A stretch of 10,031 bases of DNA, from NCBI GenBank assembly GCA_030018745.1, contig JASEHB010000049.1:1-10031 (forward strand), in the 5' to 3' direction. Positions 1 to 6,924 of the stretch are shown piece by piece. The notes below the pieces were generated by a model. That model was given only the letters and a program-made list of their open reading frames with translations. It was not told where the DNA came from and ran no database searches. This DNA comes from Desulfatibacillaceae bacterium. Lineage in GTDB: Bacteria; Desulfobacterota; Desulfobacteria; Desulfobacterales; Desulfatibacillaceae. Every line of letters starts with the position of its first letter. The stretch's first letter is position 1. A program made the position numbers and the translations under genes.

Positions 1-1011
1 GACAGCAAGGCCAAGCTGTTCTGGTTTTTTGTGCTCATGGCCTTTCTTGTGGCTTACCCCCACATTGTTCCGTCCAACAGCTATATCTACATGGCCAATC
101 TAATGGCCATCAACATCATCGTGGTTTTGGGGCTTAACCTGCTGGTGGGCTTCACAGGCCAGATATCGCTGGGTCATGCGGGTTTTTTCTGCGTGGGCGC
201 CTATGCCACTCTCACCCTCATGATTCATGCGGGCCTGCCCTTTATTGTGGCCCTGCCCGCCGCCGCGTTCATATCCGCCCTGCTTGGCTTTCTTTTGGGC
301 CTGCCCGCCCTGCGCCTGGAAGGGCCTTACCTTTCCATCGCCACCCTGGGTTTTGGCATATCCATAACCAAGGTCATAGGCAAAATGGAGTTCTTTGGCG
401 GCCGCCAGGGCCTGCACGCCCCGGAATTGACCATAGGCGGCTGGAACCTTGATACGGATATGGACTTTTACTACCTGGCCGTGGGCATTACTGTGCTTCT
501 TACAATAGCGGCACGCAACATAGTTAAAACCCGCGTGGGCCGGGCTTTTATATCCATACGCGAGGCAGACATAGCCGCCCAGACAACAGGGGTGAATCTG
601 ACCTATTACAAGACCCTTGCCTTTGCCCTTTCCGCCTTTTACACCGGGCTTGCAGGCGGTCTTTTTGCCTTTGTTCTGCGCTTTGTCGAGCCGGAAATGT
701 TCACCCTGCTCATGAGCATCCTCTTTCTTGCAATGGTGGTTGTGGGCGGTCTTGGCTCCATCATGGGTTCCATAACAGGGGCCATTCTTATCACCTGGCT
801 GGATTTGCAGTTAAGGCACATACTCACAATTCCATATCTGGGAGACTGGCTGCGCGCACTTTCCCAGTCGTGGTTCTCCATAACCGGCGTTTCCAACATC
901 CAGTACATTGTATTGGGAACCATTGTTGTTCTCATCATGGTTTTTGAGCCCCTTGGCCTTTACGGGCTTTGGATTCGGGCTAAAAAATACTGGAAAACCT
1001 GGCCCTTCTAA
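1..1011 (+). CDS. livM: LivM-type ABC transporter permease (5' end cut by window)
   Basis: This is an inner-membrane permease of a branched-chain amino acid (HAAT) type ABC importer and would pair with LivH to form the channel. The reading frame is open from base 1. A GTG at 31 could be read as a start, but the codons before it (DSKAKLFWFF) look like the cytoplasmic lead-in of a LivM protein, so the true start probably lies a few codons to the left of the window. Family hallmarks are GLNLLVGFTGQISLGHAGF (about nt 130-186), a string of hydrophobic segments, and the cytoplasmic ATPase-contact loop GRAFISIREADIAAQTTGVN (about nt 538-600). The C-terminus has the usual glycine-rich VVVGGLGSIMG stretch. 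It ends with tandem TAA codons (1009-1014), and livH follows after 21 nt, so the two are co-transcribed. The substrate cannot be read from the permease. Confidence 0.93.
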   Translation, partial: DSKAKLFWFFVLMAFLVAYPHIVPSNSYIYMANLMAINIIVVLGLNLLVGFTGQISLGHAGFFCVGAYATLTLMIHAGLPFIVALPAAAFISALLGFLLGLPALRLEGPYLSIATLGFGISITKVIGKMEFFGGRQGLHAPELTIGGWNLDTDMDFYYLAVGITVLLTIAARNIVKTRVGRAFISIREADIAAQTTGVNLTYYKTLAFALSAFYTGLAGGLFAFVLRFVEPEMFTLLMSILFLAMVVVGGLGSIMGSITGAILITWLDLQLRHILTIPYLGDWLRALSQSWFSITGVSNIQYIVLGTIVVLIMVFEPLGLYGLWIRAKKYWKTWPF

Positions 1012-1032
1012 TAACAAGGCCGGAGCTATAAT

Positions 1033-1908
1033 ATGATAGATTTTATCCAGATGCTTCTTTCGGGTGTGGCTGTGGGCAGCTCTTATGCGCTCATGGGGCT
1101 GGCAATGGTTCTTATTTACAAGACCAGCGAGGTGGTGAACTTTGCCCAGGGCGAGATGGCCCTGGTGAGCGTTTTCATGACCTACCTTGTTCTGGCAACA
1201 CATGGCTGGCCCTTTCACCTGGCCTTTCCGGCAGCCCTGGTTTTCTCATTTTTTCTGGGCTGCTTCCTGGAATGGGCGGTGCTGCGCAGGGCAAAAACTC
1301 CCAATATTTTGAGCATGATAATCATCACAATAGGCATCGAGATGATTCTTCTGGGCCTGGTGAGCTGGAAATTCGGGGCCGACCCAAAGACCCTGCCCTT
1401 TCCCATAGGCCCCTATGACGCATTTATGATAGGCGACCTTTTTATAAGCGAACTGGAAATAATGACCCTGGTGCTTGCCCTTGCAATAATGGCCGGCCTG
1501 TTTTTGTTTTTGCGCTACACCCGCTTTGGCATGGCCATGAAAGCCACCCAGCAGAACCCTGTTGCAGCAAGGCTCATGGGTATCCGCGTCAACAGGATTC
1601 TCATGGTCACCTGGGGCATTTCCGCGGGGGTGGGCTGCGTGGCCGGCCTGCTCATAGCACCCACGGTCATGAGTCCCTTCATGATGTGGGACCCCATGCT
1701 CAAAGGCTTTGCCGGGGCTGTTCTTGGCGGCATGACCAGCCTGCCCGGCGCCGTGGCCGGCGCATACATTGTGGGCGTGGTGGAAAACCTTTTCGGCGGC
1801 TATGTATCCACAGAGTTCAAATCCGTTGTGGCTTTTGTGATCATTGTGGTGGTGCTCTGCGTCAAACCCAGCGGATTACTGGCGCGGCACTATGTAAAGA
1901 AGGTCTGA
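1033..1908 (+). CDS. livH: LivH-type ABC transporter permease
   Basis: This is the second inner-membrane permease of the HAAT importer, 291 residues, a normal length for LivH. The N-terminus (GVAVGSSYALMGLAMVLIYK, then VVNFAQGEMA) is the signature LivH opening. The cytoplasmic loop that contacts the ATPases lies near residues 166-184 (GMAMKATQQNPVAARLMGI). A GGLGS-like counterpart, LGGMTSLPGAV, sits near the C-terminus. The ATG at 1033 is preceded by GGAG (1022-1025) at a 7-nt spacing, which supports this start. The order livM-livH reverses the E. coli H-M order. The gene is followed by a 101-nt gap before the binding-protein gene. Confidence 0.95.
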   Translation: MIDFIQMLLSGVAVGSSYALMGLAMVLIYKTSEVVNFAQGEMALVSVFMTYLVLATHGWPFHLAFPAALVFSFFLGCFLEWAVLRRAKTPNILSMIIITIGIEMILLGLVSWKFGADPKTLPFPIGPYDAFMIGDLFISELEIMTLVLALAIMAGLFLFLRYTRFGMAMKATQQNPVAARLMGIRVNRILMVTWGISAGVGCVAGLLIAPTVMSPFMMWDPMLKGFAGAVLGGMTSLPGAVAGAYIVGVVENLFGGYVSTEFKSVVAFVIIVVVLCVKPSGLLARHYVKKV

Positions 1909-2009
1909 CAAAGGCGTTTTCATCTCAATTTTGTTTGGGTATCGGCTTTGACTATTCAGCCGGAAGCTTAACCGGCAACAGCACAAACACAAAGCAAAGG
2001 AGGTTCTCG
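1909..2009 (+). promoter_or_regulatory. livH-livK gap with strong ribosome binding site
   Basis: This 101-nt leader ends in AAAGGAGG (1996-2003), a near-perfect Shine-Dalgarno sequence 6 nt before the ATG at 2010. It is the strongest in the cluster and fits the high synthesis expected of a periplasmic binding protein. A short dyad, GCCGG (1959-1963) and CCGGC (1972-1976), could form a small hairpin but has no T-tract. I see no convincing -35/-10 pair: TTGACT at 1948 has no matching -10. Confidence 0.6.
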
Positions 2010-3203
2010 ATGAAGATTCGAAGCGTATTGGCGATAATTGCGGCCCTGGCATTGAGCTTGTTTTTGGGAGGCGCTGCCCTGGCCCAGAACGGCATAACCG
2101 ACACGGAAATCCATATCGGCCAATGGGGACCCCAGACCGGCCCGGCAGCCCCCTGGGGAGCCGTGGCGCGCGGCACAGGCGTTCTGTTTGACATGATAAA
2201 CGCACAGGGCGGCATACATGGCCGCAAAATCGTCTATCATATGTTCGATGACGGCTACAACCCGGCCAAAACAATGGCAGGCGTCAAGGAGCTTCAGGAA
2301 TCCAGCACCGGCATCTTTGCCTGGGCTTCGGGCGTTGGAACCGCCCCTGGCCTTGCGGTCAAGGAGTATCTGGCCAGCCGTCAGGTGCCCTGGGTAGGCC
2401 CGGCTTCAGGGTCCCCCCACTGGAGCGAGCCGCCCCAAAGAAACCTTTTCGGTGTTTATCCCCTCTACTTCCTTGAAGCCAAAACCCTTACCCGCTACGC
2501 TGTTGAGCGCATGGGCAAGAAGCGCGTTGCCATAATGTACCAGAATGACGACTACGGCAAAAACGGTGTTGAAGGGGCCAAGGAAGAGCTTGCCAGCCAC
2601 GGTCTGGAGCTTGTGGAAACCGTTCCCGTGGAGCTTACGGATACGGACCTGCGCTCGCACCTTCTGCGCCTGCGCCGCGCCGATGCAGACTGCGTTCTGC
2701 TGTGGCTCTCCCCCACCCATGCTGTCATGTCTGTGGGCACTGCCAAAGCCATGAACTTCACACCCCAGTTCATGAGCACCTCCACCTGCTCGGACTTCCC
2801 GCTCATGATTCACATCTCCAAGGGCCTTTGGGAAGGTGTCATCACCGCAAGTTTCGGCGAGCTTCCCACCTCCGGCAGCCCGCTCATGCTGGAATACAGA
2901 AAGGCCTTTGACCAGTATGCAGCCAAAGAAGAGCGCTGGGGCGTTTTCTTCACCGCAGGAATTGGCTTTGTTGAGCCGATGGTGCAGGCCCTTCGCAATG
3001 TGGGCAGAGACCTCACCCGCGAGCGCTTTATTGAGGAAATGGAAAAGATTCAAGACTTCCAGGGCATTCTGGGCAAAATTTCATTCAAACCCTTTGATGC
3101 CAATGATCCTTCCAGCCGCCAGGGCCAGTACGAAGTCTTTTTGATTGAGTGCCTGGCAAACGGGGATGCCCGCAGGCTCACAGGCTGGATTGACGCAAGA
3201 TAA
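2010..3203 (+). CDS. livK: Periplasmic substrate-binding protein, LivK type (Peripla_BP_6)
   Basis: This is the solute receptor of the importer; it captures substrate in the periplasm and delivers it to LivM/LivH. It has 397 residues. A Sec signal peptide is clear: charged MKIR, a hydrophobic core at residues 6-21, and an ALA|Q cleavage site after residue 25. The mature part opens with GITDTEIHIG and shows the family blocks MINAQGGIHGRKI, FDDGYNPAKT, the FAWASGVGTAPG ligand-pocket region and VAIMYQNDDYGKNG, the hinge-proximal strand. The frame stays open upstream to a possible ATG at 1686, inside livH. The AAAGGAGG before 2010 and the signal peptide starting there decide for 2010. Family membership is secure. 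The ligand is not: relatives bind branched-chain amino acids, amides, urea or aromatic carboxylates. Confidence 0.94.
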   Translation: MKIRSVLAIIAALALSLFLGGAALAQNGITDTEIHIGQWGPQTGPAAPWGAVARGTGVLFDMINAQGGIHGRKIVYHMFDDGYNPAKTMAGVKELQESSTGIFAWASGVGTAPGLAVKEYLASRQVPWVGPASGSPHWSEPPQRNLFGVYPLYFLEAKTLTRYAVERMGKKRVAIMYQNDDYGKNGVEGAKEELASHGLELVETVPVELTDTDLRSHLLRLRRADADCVLLWLSPTHAVMSVGTAKAMNFTPQFMSTSTCSDFPLMIHISKGLWEGVITASFGELPTSGSPLMLEYRKAFDQYAAKEERWGVFFTAGIGFVEPMVQALRNVGRDLTRERFIEEMEKIQDFQGILGKISFKPFDANDPSSRQGQYEVFLIECLANGDARRLTGWIDAR

Positions 3204-3216
3204 AAAGGCCGATGCC

Positions 3217-3238
3217 AAAGCGCATTTTTAGGCGCTTT
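3217..3238 (+). other. Hairpin between livK and livG
   Basis: AAAGCGC (3217-3223) and GCGCTTT (3232-3238) form a perfect 7-bp stem with an 8-nt loop, 13 nt after the livK stop. Only a short T/A stretch follows, so full termination is unlikely. By analogy with other binding-protein operons, it may stabilise the upstream mRNA end or partly block read-through, giving more binding protein than ATPase. That role is inferred. Confidence 0.5.
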
Positions 3239-3270
3239 TAGTTGTAAAACAGAGCCGAATCAGGTGGTTC

Positions 3271-4044
3271 ATGTCATTTTTCAAGGTGGAAAATCTTTCG
3301 GTTTGGTTTGGCGGGCTTGCAGCCATTGACGGGGTGAGCTTTGAGGTGGAGCCTGGCCAGGTCTTTGCAGTGATAGGCCCCAACGGTGCGGGCAAGACCA
3401 CCCTCTTCAACTGCATAAACGGCATTTACAAGCCCGGCAAAGGGGAGATTTTTTTCAAGGGCAATGAAATTGTGGGCCTGAAGCCCGATGCTGTTGCGCG
3501 CATGGGCATTGCCCGCACATTTCAGAACATTGAGCTTTTTGACCACATGACCACCATGGAAAACCTGATGCTGGGCCGCCACATCCACATGAAAACAGGT
3601 CTGCTGCGGGGCGCTTTCCTTTGGGGAAAGCGCTCCTTTGCAGGCCGCGAGGAAATGGCTCACCGGGAAAAGGTGGAAGGCATAATTGACCTGCTTGAGC
3701 TTCAGTCCGTGCGCAACAAGTTTGTGGGGGCGCTTCCCTATGGCACTCAAAAACTCATAGAGCTTGGCCGGGCGCTGGCTTTGGAGCCGGAGCTTCTGCT
3801 TTTGGATGAGCCATGCGCGGGCATGAATGCAGAGGAAAAGCAGGACATGATTTTCTGGATAAAGGACATCCAGGACGAGCTTGGCATAACTGTGCTTCTG
3901 ATTGAGCATGACATGAAAATGGTCATGGATATTTCCGATCAGGTGCTTGCCATAAACTTCGGGCGGCCCATAACCCAGGGAACGCCAGAGGAGGTCCAGC
4001 AGCATCCGGAGGTCCTTGCCGCATACCTGGGAGAGGATGCATAG
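3271..4044 (+). CDS. livG: LivG-type ABC transporter ATP-binding protein
   Basis: This is the cytoplasmic ATPase that pairs with LivF to power import. It has 257 residues, normal for LivG. The Walker A motif GPNGAGKT is at residues 36-43 and the Q-loop region is FQNIELF. The signature is LPYGTQK at 155-161, the YG form usual in LivG rather than LSGGQ. Walker B LLLLDE is at 175-180 and the H-loop histidine is at 213 in IEHDM. The C-terminal GRPITQGTPEEV...AYLGE block is the LivG subfamily extension. The ATG at 3271 follows AGGTGG (3262-3267). The stop codon at 4042-4044 lies inside a terminator-like hairpin, so expression of livF may be set here. Confidence 0.96.
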   Translation: MSFFKVENLSVWFGGLAAIDGVSFEVEPGQVFAVIGPNGAGKTTLFNCINGIYKPGKGEIFFKGNEIVGLKPDAVARMGIARTFQNIELFDHMTTMENLMLGRHIHMKTGLLRGAFLWGKRSFAGREEMAHREKVEGIIDLLELQSVRNKFVGALPYGTQKLIELGRALALEPELLLLDEPCAGMNAEEKQDMIFWIKDIQDELGITVLLIEHDMKMVMDISDQVLAINFGRPITQGTPEEVQQHPEVLAAYLGEDA

Positions 4045-4066
4045 GGCAGCAATGCCCATGTTTTTT
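4040..4066 (+). terminator. Terminator-like hairpin overlapping the livG stop codon
   Basis: CAT (4040-4042), a bulged A, and GGGCA (4044-4048) pair with TGCCC (4053-4057) and ATG (4058-4060) around a GCAA tetraloop. TTTTTT (4061-4066) follows directly. The stem is 8 bp with one bulge. It has the layout of an intrinsic terminator, yet livF, with no visible promoter of its own, lies only 50 nt beyond. It is probably a leaky intra-operon terminator or attenuator. Ribosomes finishing livG would cover the left arm, which could couple termination to translation. Function is inferred from the structure. Confidence 0.55.
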
Positions 4067-4116
4067 AAAGCAGAAACACAAAAAGGCCATAAAGCTGTAC
4101 GGGACGGAGGAAGCAC

Positions 4117-4893
4117 TTGGCGCCCATACTGGAAATAAAAAACATCGAGACCTATTACGATCTCATCTATGCCATCCGGGGAGCTTCTTTAATCGTTGAG
4201 CAAGGCTCCATCACCGCCATTTTGGGCAACAACGGCGCTGGCAAGTCCACCATTTTAAAAACCGTGATGGGCCTCATTGAAGACCAGCCCGACAAAGGAA
4301 GCATAGAGTTTTTGGGCGAGCGCATAGACGGCCTGGACACGGAAAAAATCGTGCGCAAGGGGCTTATCTATGTGCCTGAAGGCCGTGAGGTCTTCAACGA
4401 GCTTACTGTTGATGAAAACCTGCTGATGGGGGCCTACACCCGCAATGACCGCAAAGGCATGGCCCAGGATTTCGAAAGGGTTTATGCCTATTTTCCCGTG
4501 CTGGCCCAGCGCAAAAAGCAGTGGGCAGGAACCCTTTCGGGCGGAGAGCAGCAGATGCTTGCCATTGGCCGCGCTCTTATGGGCAGGCCCAAGCTGCTTT
4601 TGCTTGATGAGCCTTCTTTGGGCCTTTCCCCCATTCTGGTTCAGGAAATCTTCAAAATAATATCGGCCATCAAGGAAGAAGGAGTGACAATTGTTCTTGT
4701 GGAGCAGAACGCCAAAAAAGCCCTTGCCATTTCGGACTTTGCACTCATTCTCGAAAACGGCCGCTTTGTCATGGCCGGGCCTTCCGCAAAGCTGGCTCTG
4801 GATAAGGATGTGCAGGAATTTTACATGGGCGCACGCTCTGAAGAGTCGGCCAAGGGCTATCAGCGCTGGAAGCGAAAAAAACGCTGGCGCTGA
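4117..4893 (+). CDS. livF: LivF-type ABC transporter ATP-binding protein
   Basis: This is the second ATPase of the importer. The start is TTG at 4117, supported by GGAGG (4106-4110) six bases upstream; no ATG sits in a usable position. The protein has 258 residues, with Walker A GNNGAGKS at 37-44, signature LSGGEQQ at 140-146 and Walker B LLLLDE at 160-165. At the H-loop it carries Gln197 (VEQNA) in place of histidine, which is normal for LivF. It is about 20 residues longer than E. coli-type LivF because of a strongly basic C-terminal tail (YQRWKRKKRWR). Such tails are, to my knowledge, common in LivF proteins encoded beside acyl-CoA synthetases. A 116-nt gap separates it from the synthetase. 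Confidence 0.95.
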   Translation: MAPILEIKNIETYYDLIYAIRGASLIVEQGSITAILGNNGAGKSTILKTVMGLIEDQPDKGSIEFLGERIDGLDTEKIVRKGLIYVPEGREVFNELTVDENLLMGAYTRNDRKGMAQDFERVYAYFPVLAQRKKQWAGTLSGGEQQMLAIGRALMGRPKLLLLDEPSLGLSPILVQEIFKIISAIKEEGVTIVLVEQNAKKALAISDFALILENGRFVMAGPSAKLALDKDVQEFYMGARSEESAKGYQRWKRKKRWR

Positions 4894-4942
4894 CCCGCGG
4901 GCCTGAAAAGTTTTTTTAGCAACAGGACGCCGCAGTTTCGCC

Positions 4943-4982
4943 AAAAAAATATCCGGAAGCTTTTTTTAAAAGCCTTGCCGGA
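4943..4982 (-). terminator. Long hairpin with T-tract on the minus strand, upstream of the synthetase gene
   Basis: TCCGGAAGCTTTT (4952-4964) pairs with 4968-4982, leaving a 3-nt TTT loop and two single-base bulges (C4974 and G4977), 13 bp in all. Read on the minus strand, the stem is followed by TATTTTTTT (4951 down to 4943), the form of an intrinsic terminator. On the plus strand no T-tract follows. The genes on both sides run on the plus strand, so it would stop antisense transcripts, or it may act as an mRNA hairpin ahead of the synthetase start codon at 5010. Neither role is proven. Confidence 0.45.
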
Positions 4983-5009
4983 GCAGCAACCCCAACAAAA
5001 AGGTGTTCC

Positions 5010-6830
5010 GTGAGCCAGATTGAAAATAAAGCAGATACCACTCCTAAACTTTTCCGCCAGACAGTGGAGAGGCTAAAGGACAGGCCTGCCCTGCGCTACA
5101 AGCAGCTTGGCCTTTGGCTTGACATAAGCTGGCAGGGCTATTTCGACATTGCCTCAAGGGTGGGCGCAGCCCTTATAAGCATGGGACTTGAGCACGGCGA
5201 CCGGGTGGCCATAATCGGAGACAACAGCCCCCAGTGGGTGCAGATAGACATGGGCGTACAATGTGCAGGCGGAGTGGCCGTGGGCATTTACTCCACCAAT
5301 TCATGGCCCCAGGTGGAATATGTCATCGAGCATTCTGACGCCAAATTCTTTTTTGTGGAAAACGAGGAGCAGCTCGACAAGTGGCTCATGTTCCGGGACA
5401 AGGCGCCGGAGCTTAAAAAGGTTATTGTCTGGGACATAAAGGGATTAAGGGACTTTTCCGATCCGGCCGTCATGACCTTTGACGCGCTTCTGGAAGAAGG
5501 CAAAAAGGTCTTGAGTGCGGACCCGGAAATTGTCAACCGCCGCTCCCAGGCTGTTGAGCCTGATGACATGTGCCTTCTCATCTACACTTCCGGCACCACC
5601 GGCCCGCCCAAGGGCGCAGTTCTCACCCACCGCAATGTCACCTGGATGGCAAGCGCCATAATCGCCCAGAACCCCATTGGTGATAATGACGATGTGTTGA
5701 GCTTTCTGCCCCTGTGCCATATTTTCGAGCGGCTTTTTTCGGTTTTCGCCCACATTGCCCAGGGGTACACGGTAAACTTCATTGAAAGCCCGGACACGGT
5801 TCTGGACAACATGAAGGAAGTCTCCCCCACCGTGGGCTATGCTGTTCCGCGAATATGGGAGAAGTATTACTCGGCAGTGATGATTCGCATGGCAGACGCC
5901 ACCTGGCTCAAACGAAACGCCTTCAAGCTGGCCCTTAAAATAGGCCAGAAGCGGGCCGGGTACATAATGGCATCCCAAAAACCGCCCCTTTCGGTGAAGC
6001 TTCTTTATGCCCTGGCCTATTTTGGGGTTTTCACCGTGCTAAAGGAGAGGCTTGGCTTTGAGCGGATGCGGGTGGCATATTCAGGGGCCGCGCCCATTTC
6101 GCCTGATGTCCTGAAGTTCTTCCAGGCAATAGGGCTTAATCTGATGGAAGGCTACGGCCAAACCGAGGGCACGGGTGTCACCACCATAAGCAGCGAAAAC
6201 TGTATGAAGCTAGGTACTGTGGGAAAGCCGCTGGACGGCTGCGAGGTGAAAATTGCCGATGACGGAGAAATACTTGTGTGTTCGCCTGGCGTTTTTGCCG
6301 GGTATTTCAAGGATCATCAGGCAACGGAAAGCACCTTGAAGGACGGCTGGCTCCATTCCGGAGACCTGGGCGAGTTCACCCCTGACGGCTTTTTGAAGAT
6401 AACCGACCGCAAAAAGGACATCATTGTCACCGCAGGCGGCAAGAACATCACCCCCCAGTACATTGAGAACAAACTCAAGTTTTCACCCTACATCAACGAT
6501 GCCGTTGTAATAGGCGACAAGCGCAAGTTCCTTGTGGCGCTCATTGCCCTGGATGAAGACAATGTGGTCAAGTTTGCCCAGGACAAAAAGGTTCAGTTCT
6601 CCACTTACAAGGATCTCACCCAGGCCCCGGAGGTTTACGAGCTTATAAGCCAGGAGGTGGATGCCGTTAACGCCGGGCTTGCCCGCGTGGAGCAGGTGAA
6701 GAAGTTCGGCATCCTGCCCAAGAAGCTCTACGAGGAGGACGGCGAGGTCACCCCCACCATGAAGGTGAAAAGAAAATTCGTAAACGAGGCATTTGCAGAC
6801 CTGATTGAATCCCTTTACAAGGGAAAGTAA
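5010..6830 (+). CDS. AMP-forming long-chain acyl-CoA synthetase (AMP-binding family)
   Basis: This enzyme activates a carboxylic acid with ATP to an acyl-adenylate and transfers it to CoA. It has 606 residues, matching the FadD15-like long-chain group. The P-loop YTSGTTGPPKG is at 192-202, GYGQTEG at 381-387, the ATP-ribose aspartate motif GDLGEF at 451-456, and the hinge DRKKD at 466-470, followed by the TAGGKNITP block. The C-terminal catalytic lysine is probably Lys585 in TPTMKVKR. The PLCHIFERLF segment belongs to the long-chain subgroup. All core motifs are intact. The GTG start at 5010 has AAGGTG a few bases before it. Synthetases of this group are often found inside HAAT transporter clusters. 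The chain length or aromatic nature of the substrate cannot be read from the sequence. No signal peptide or membrane segment is evident, so it is probably cytoplasmic or peripheral. Confidence 0.93.
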   Translation: MSQIENKADTTPKLFRQTVERLKDRPALRYKQLGLWLDISWQGYFDIASRVGAALISMGLEHGDRVAIIGDNSPQWVQIDMGVQCAGGVAVGIYSTNSWPQVEYVIEHSDAKFFFVENEEQLDKWLMFRDKAPELKKVIVWDIKGLRDFSDPAVMTFDALLEEGKKVLSADPEIVNRRSQAVEPDDMCLLIYTSGTTGPPKGAVLTHRNVTWMASAIIAQNPIGDNDDVLSFLPLCHIFERLFSVFAHIAQGYTVNFIESPDTVLDNMKEVSPTVGYAVPRIWEKYYSAVMIRMADATWLKRNAFKLALKIGQKRAGYIMASQKPPLSVKLLYALAYFGVFTVLKERLGFERMRVAYSGAAPISPDVLKFFQAIGLNLMEGYGQTEGTGVTTISSENCMKLGTVGKPLDGCEVKIADDGEILVCSPGVFAGYFKDHQATESTLKDGWLHSGDLGEFTPDGFLKITDRKKDIIVTAGGKNITPQYIENKLKFSPYINDAVVIGDKRKFLVALIALDEDNVVKFAQDKKVQFSTYKDLTQAPEVYELISQEVDAVNAGLARVEQVKKFGILPKKLYEEDGEVTPTMKVKRKFVNEAFADLIESLYKGK

Positions 6831-6924
6831 AAAGCAAGGGCTTATCCAGCCCGTTTCACCGCGCCGGGGGCCGGGGCAAACAAGCCTTGCAGCCCTGGCG
6901 GCCCGGTAAAAGGAAGGCGTTAAA
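6831..6924 (+). other. Leader between the synthetase and HMA genes
   Basis: This 94-nt gap can fold two ways. A local hairpin pairs GGGCT (6838-6842) with AGCCC (6848-6852). A larger stem of 9 bp with one bulged G pairs 6834-6843 with AAGCCTTGC (6882-6890) and encloses a GC-rich loop. The two are mutually exclusive. The region ends in the ribosome binding site AGGAAGG (6911-6917), 7 nt before the HMA start. There is no T-tract, so this is not a clear terminator, and I see no convincing promoter. Confidence 0.35.

Noticed and set aside
1948..1976. TTGACT at 1948 as a promoter for livK
   Set aside because: At 15-18 nt downstream there is only ACCGGC-like sequence and nothing resembling a -10 element.
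1686..2009. Extended N-terminus of the binding protein from an ATG at 1686
   Set aside because: It overlaps livH, encodes an arginine- and cysteine-rich stretch with no family likeness, and would bury the signal peptide. The strong AAAGGAGG before 2010 marks the real start.
2406..3053. 215-codon minus-strand frame opposite livK
   Set aside because: The product is unlike any family and the plus strand carries a clear binding protein. It is a shadow frame.
3274..4116. 280-codon open frame on the minus strand opposite livG
   Set aside because: It is a mirror of a well-supported ABC ATPase gene, has a low-complexity His/Leu-rich product and no ribosome site. It results from codon bias in livG.
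4189..4785. LivF Gln197 in place of the H-loop histidine as a sign of a dead ATPase
   Set aside because: VEQNA is the normal sequence at this place in LivF proteins, including E. coli LivF.
4894..4920. T7 run at 4911-4917 as a livF terminator
   Set aside because: The CCCGCGGG before it is a palindrome with no loop, and no other stable stem ends next to the T run.
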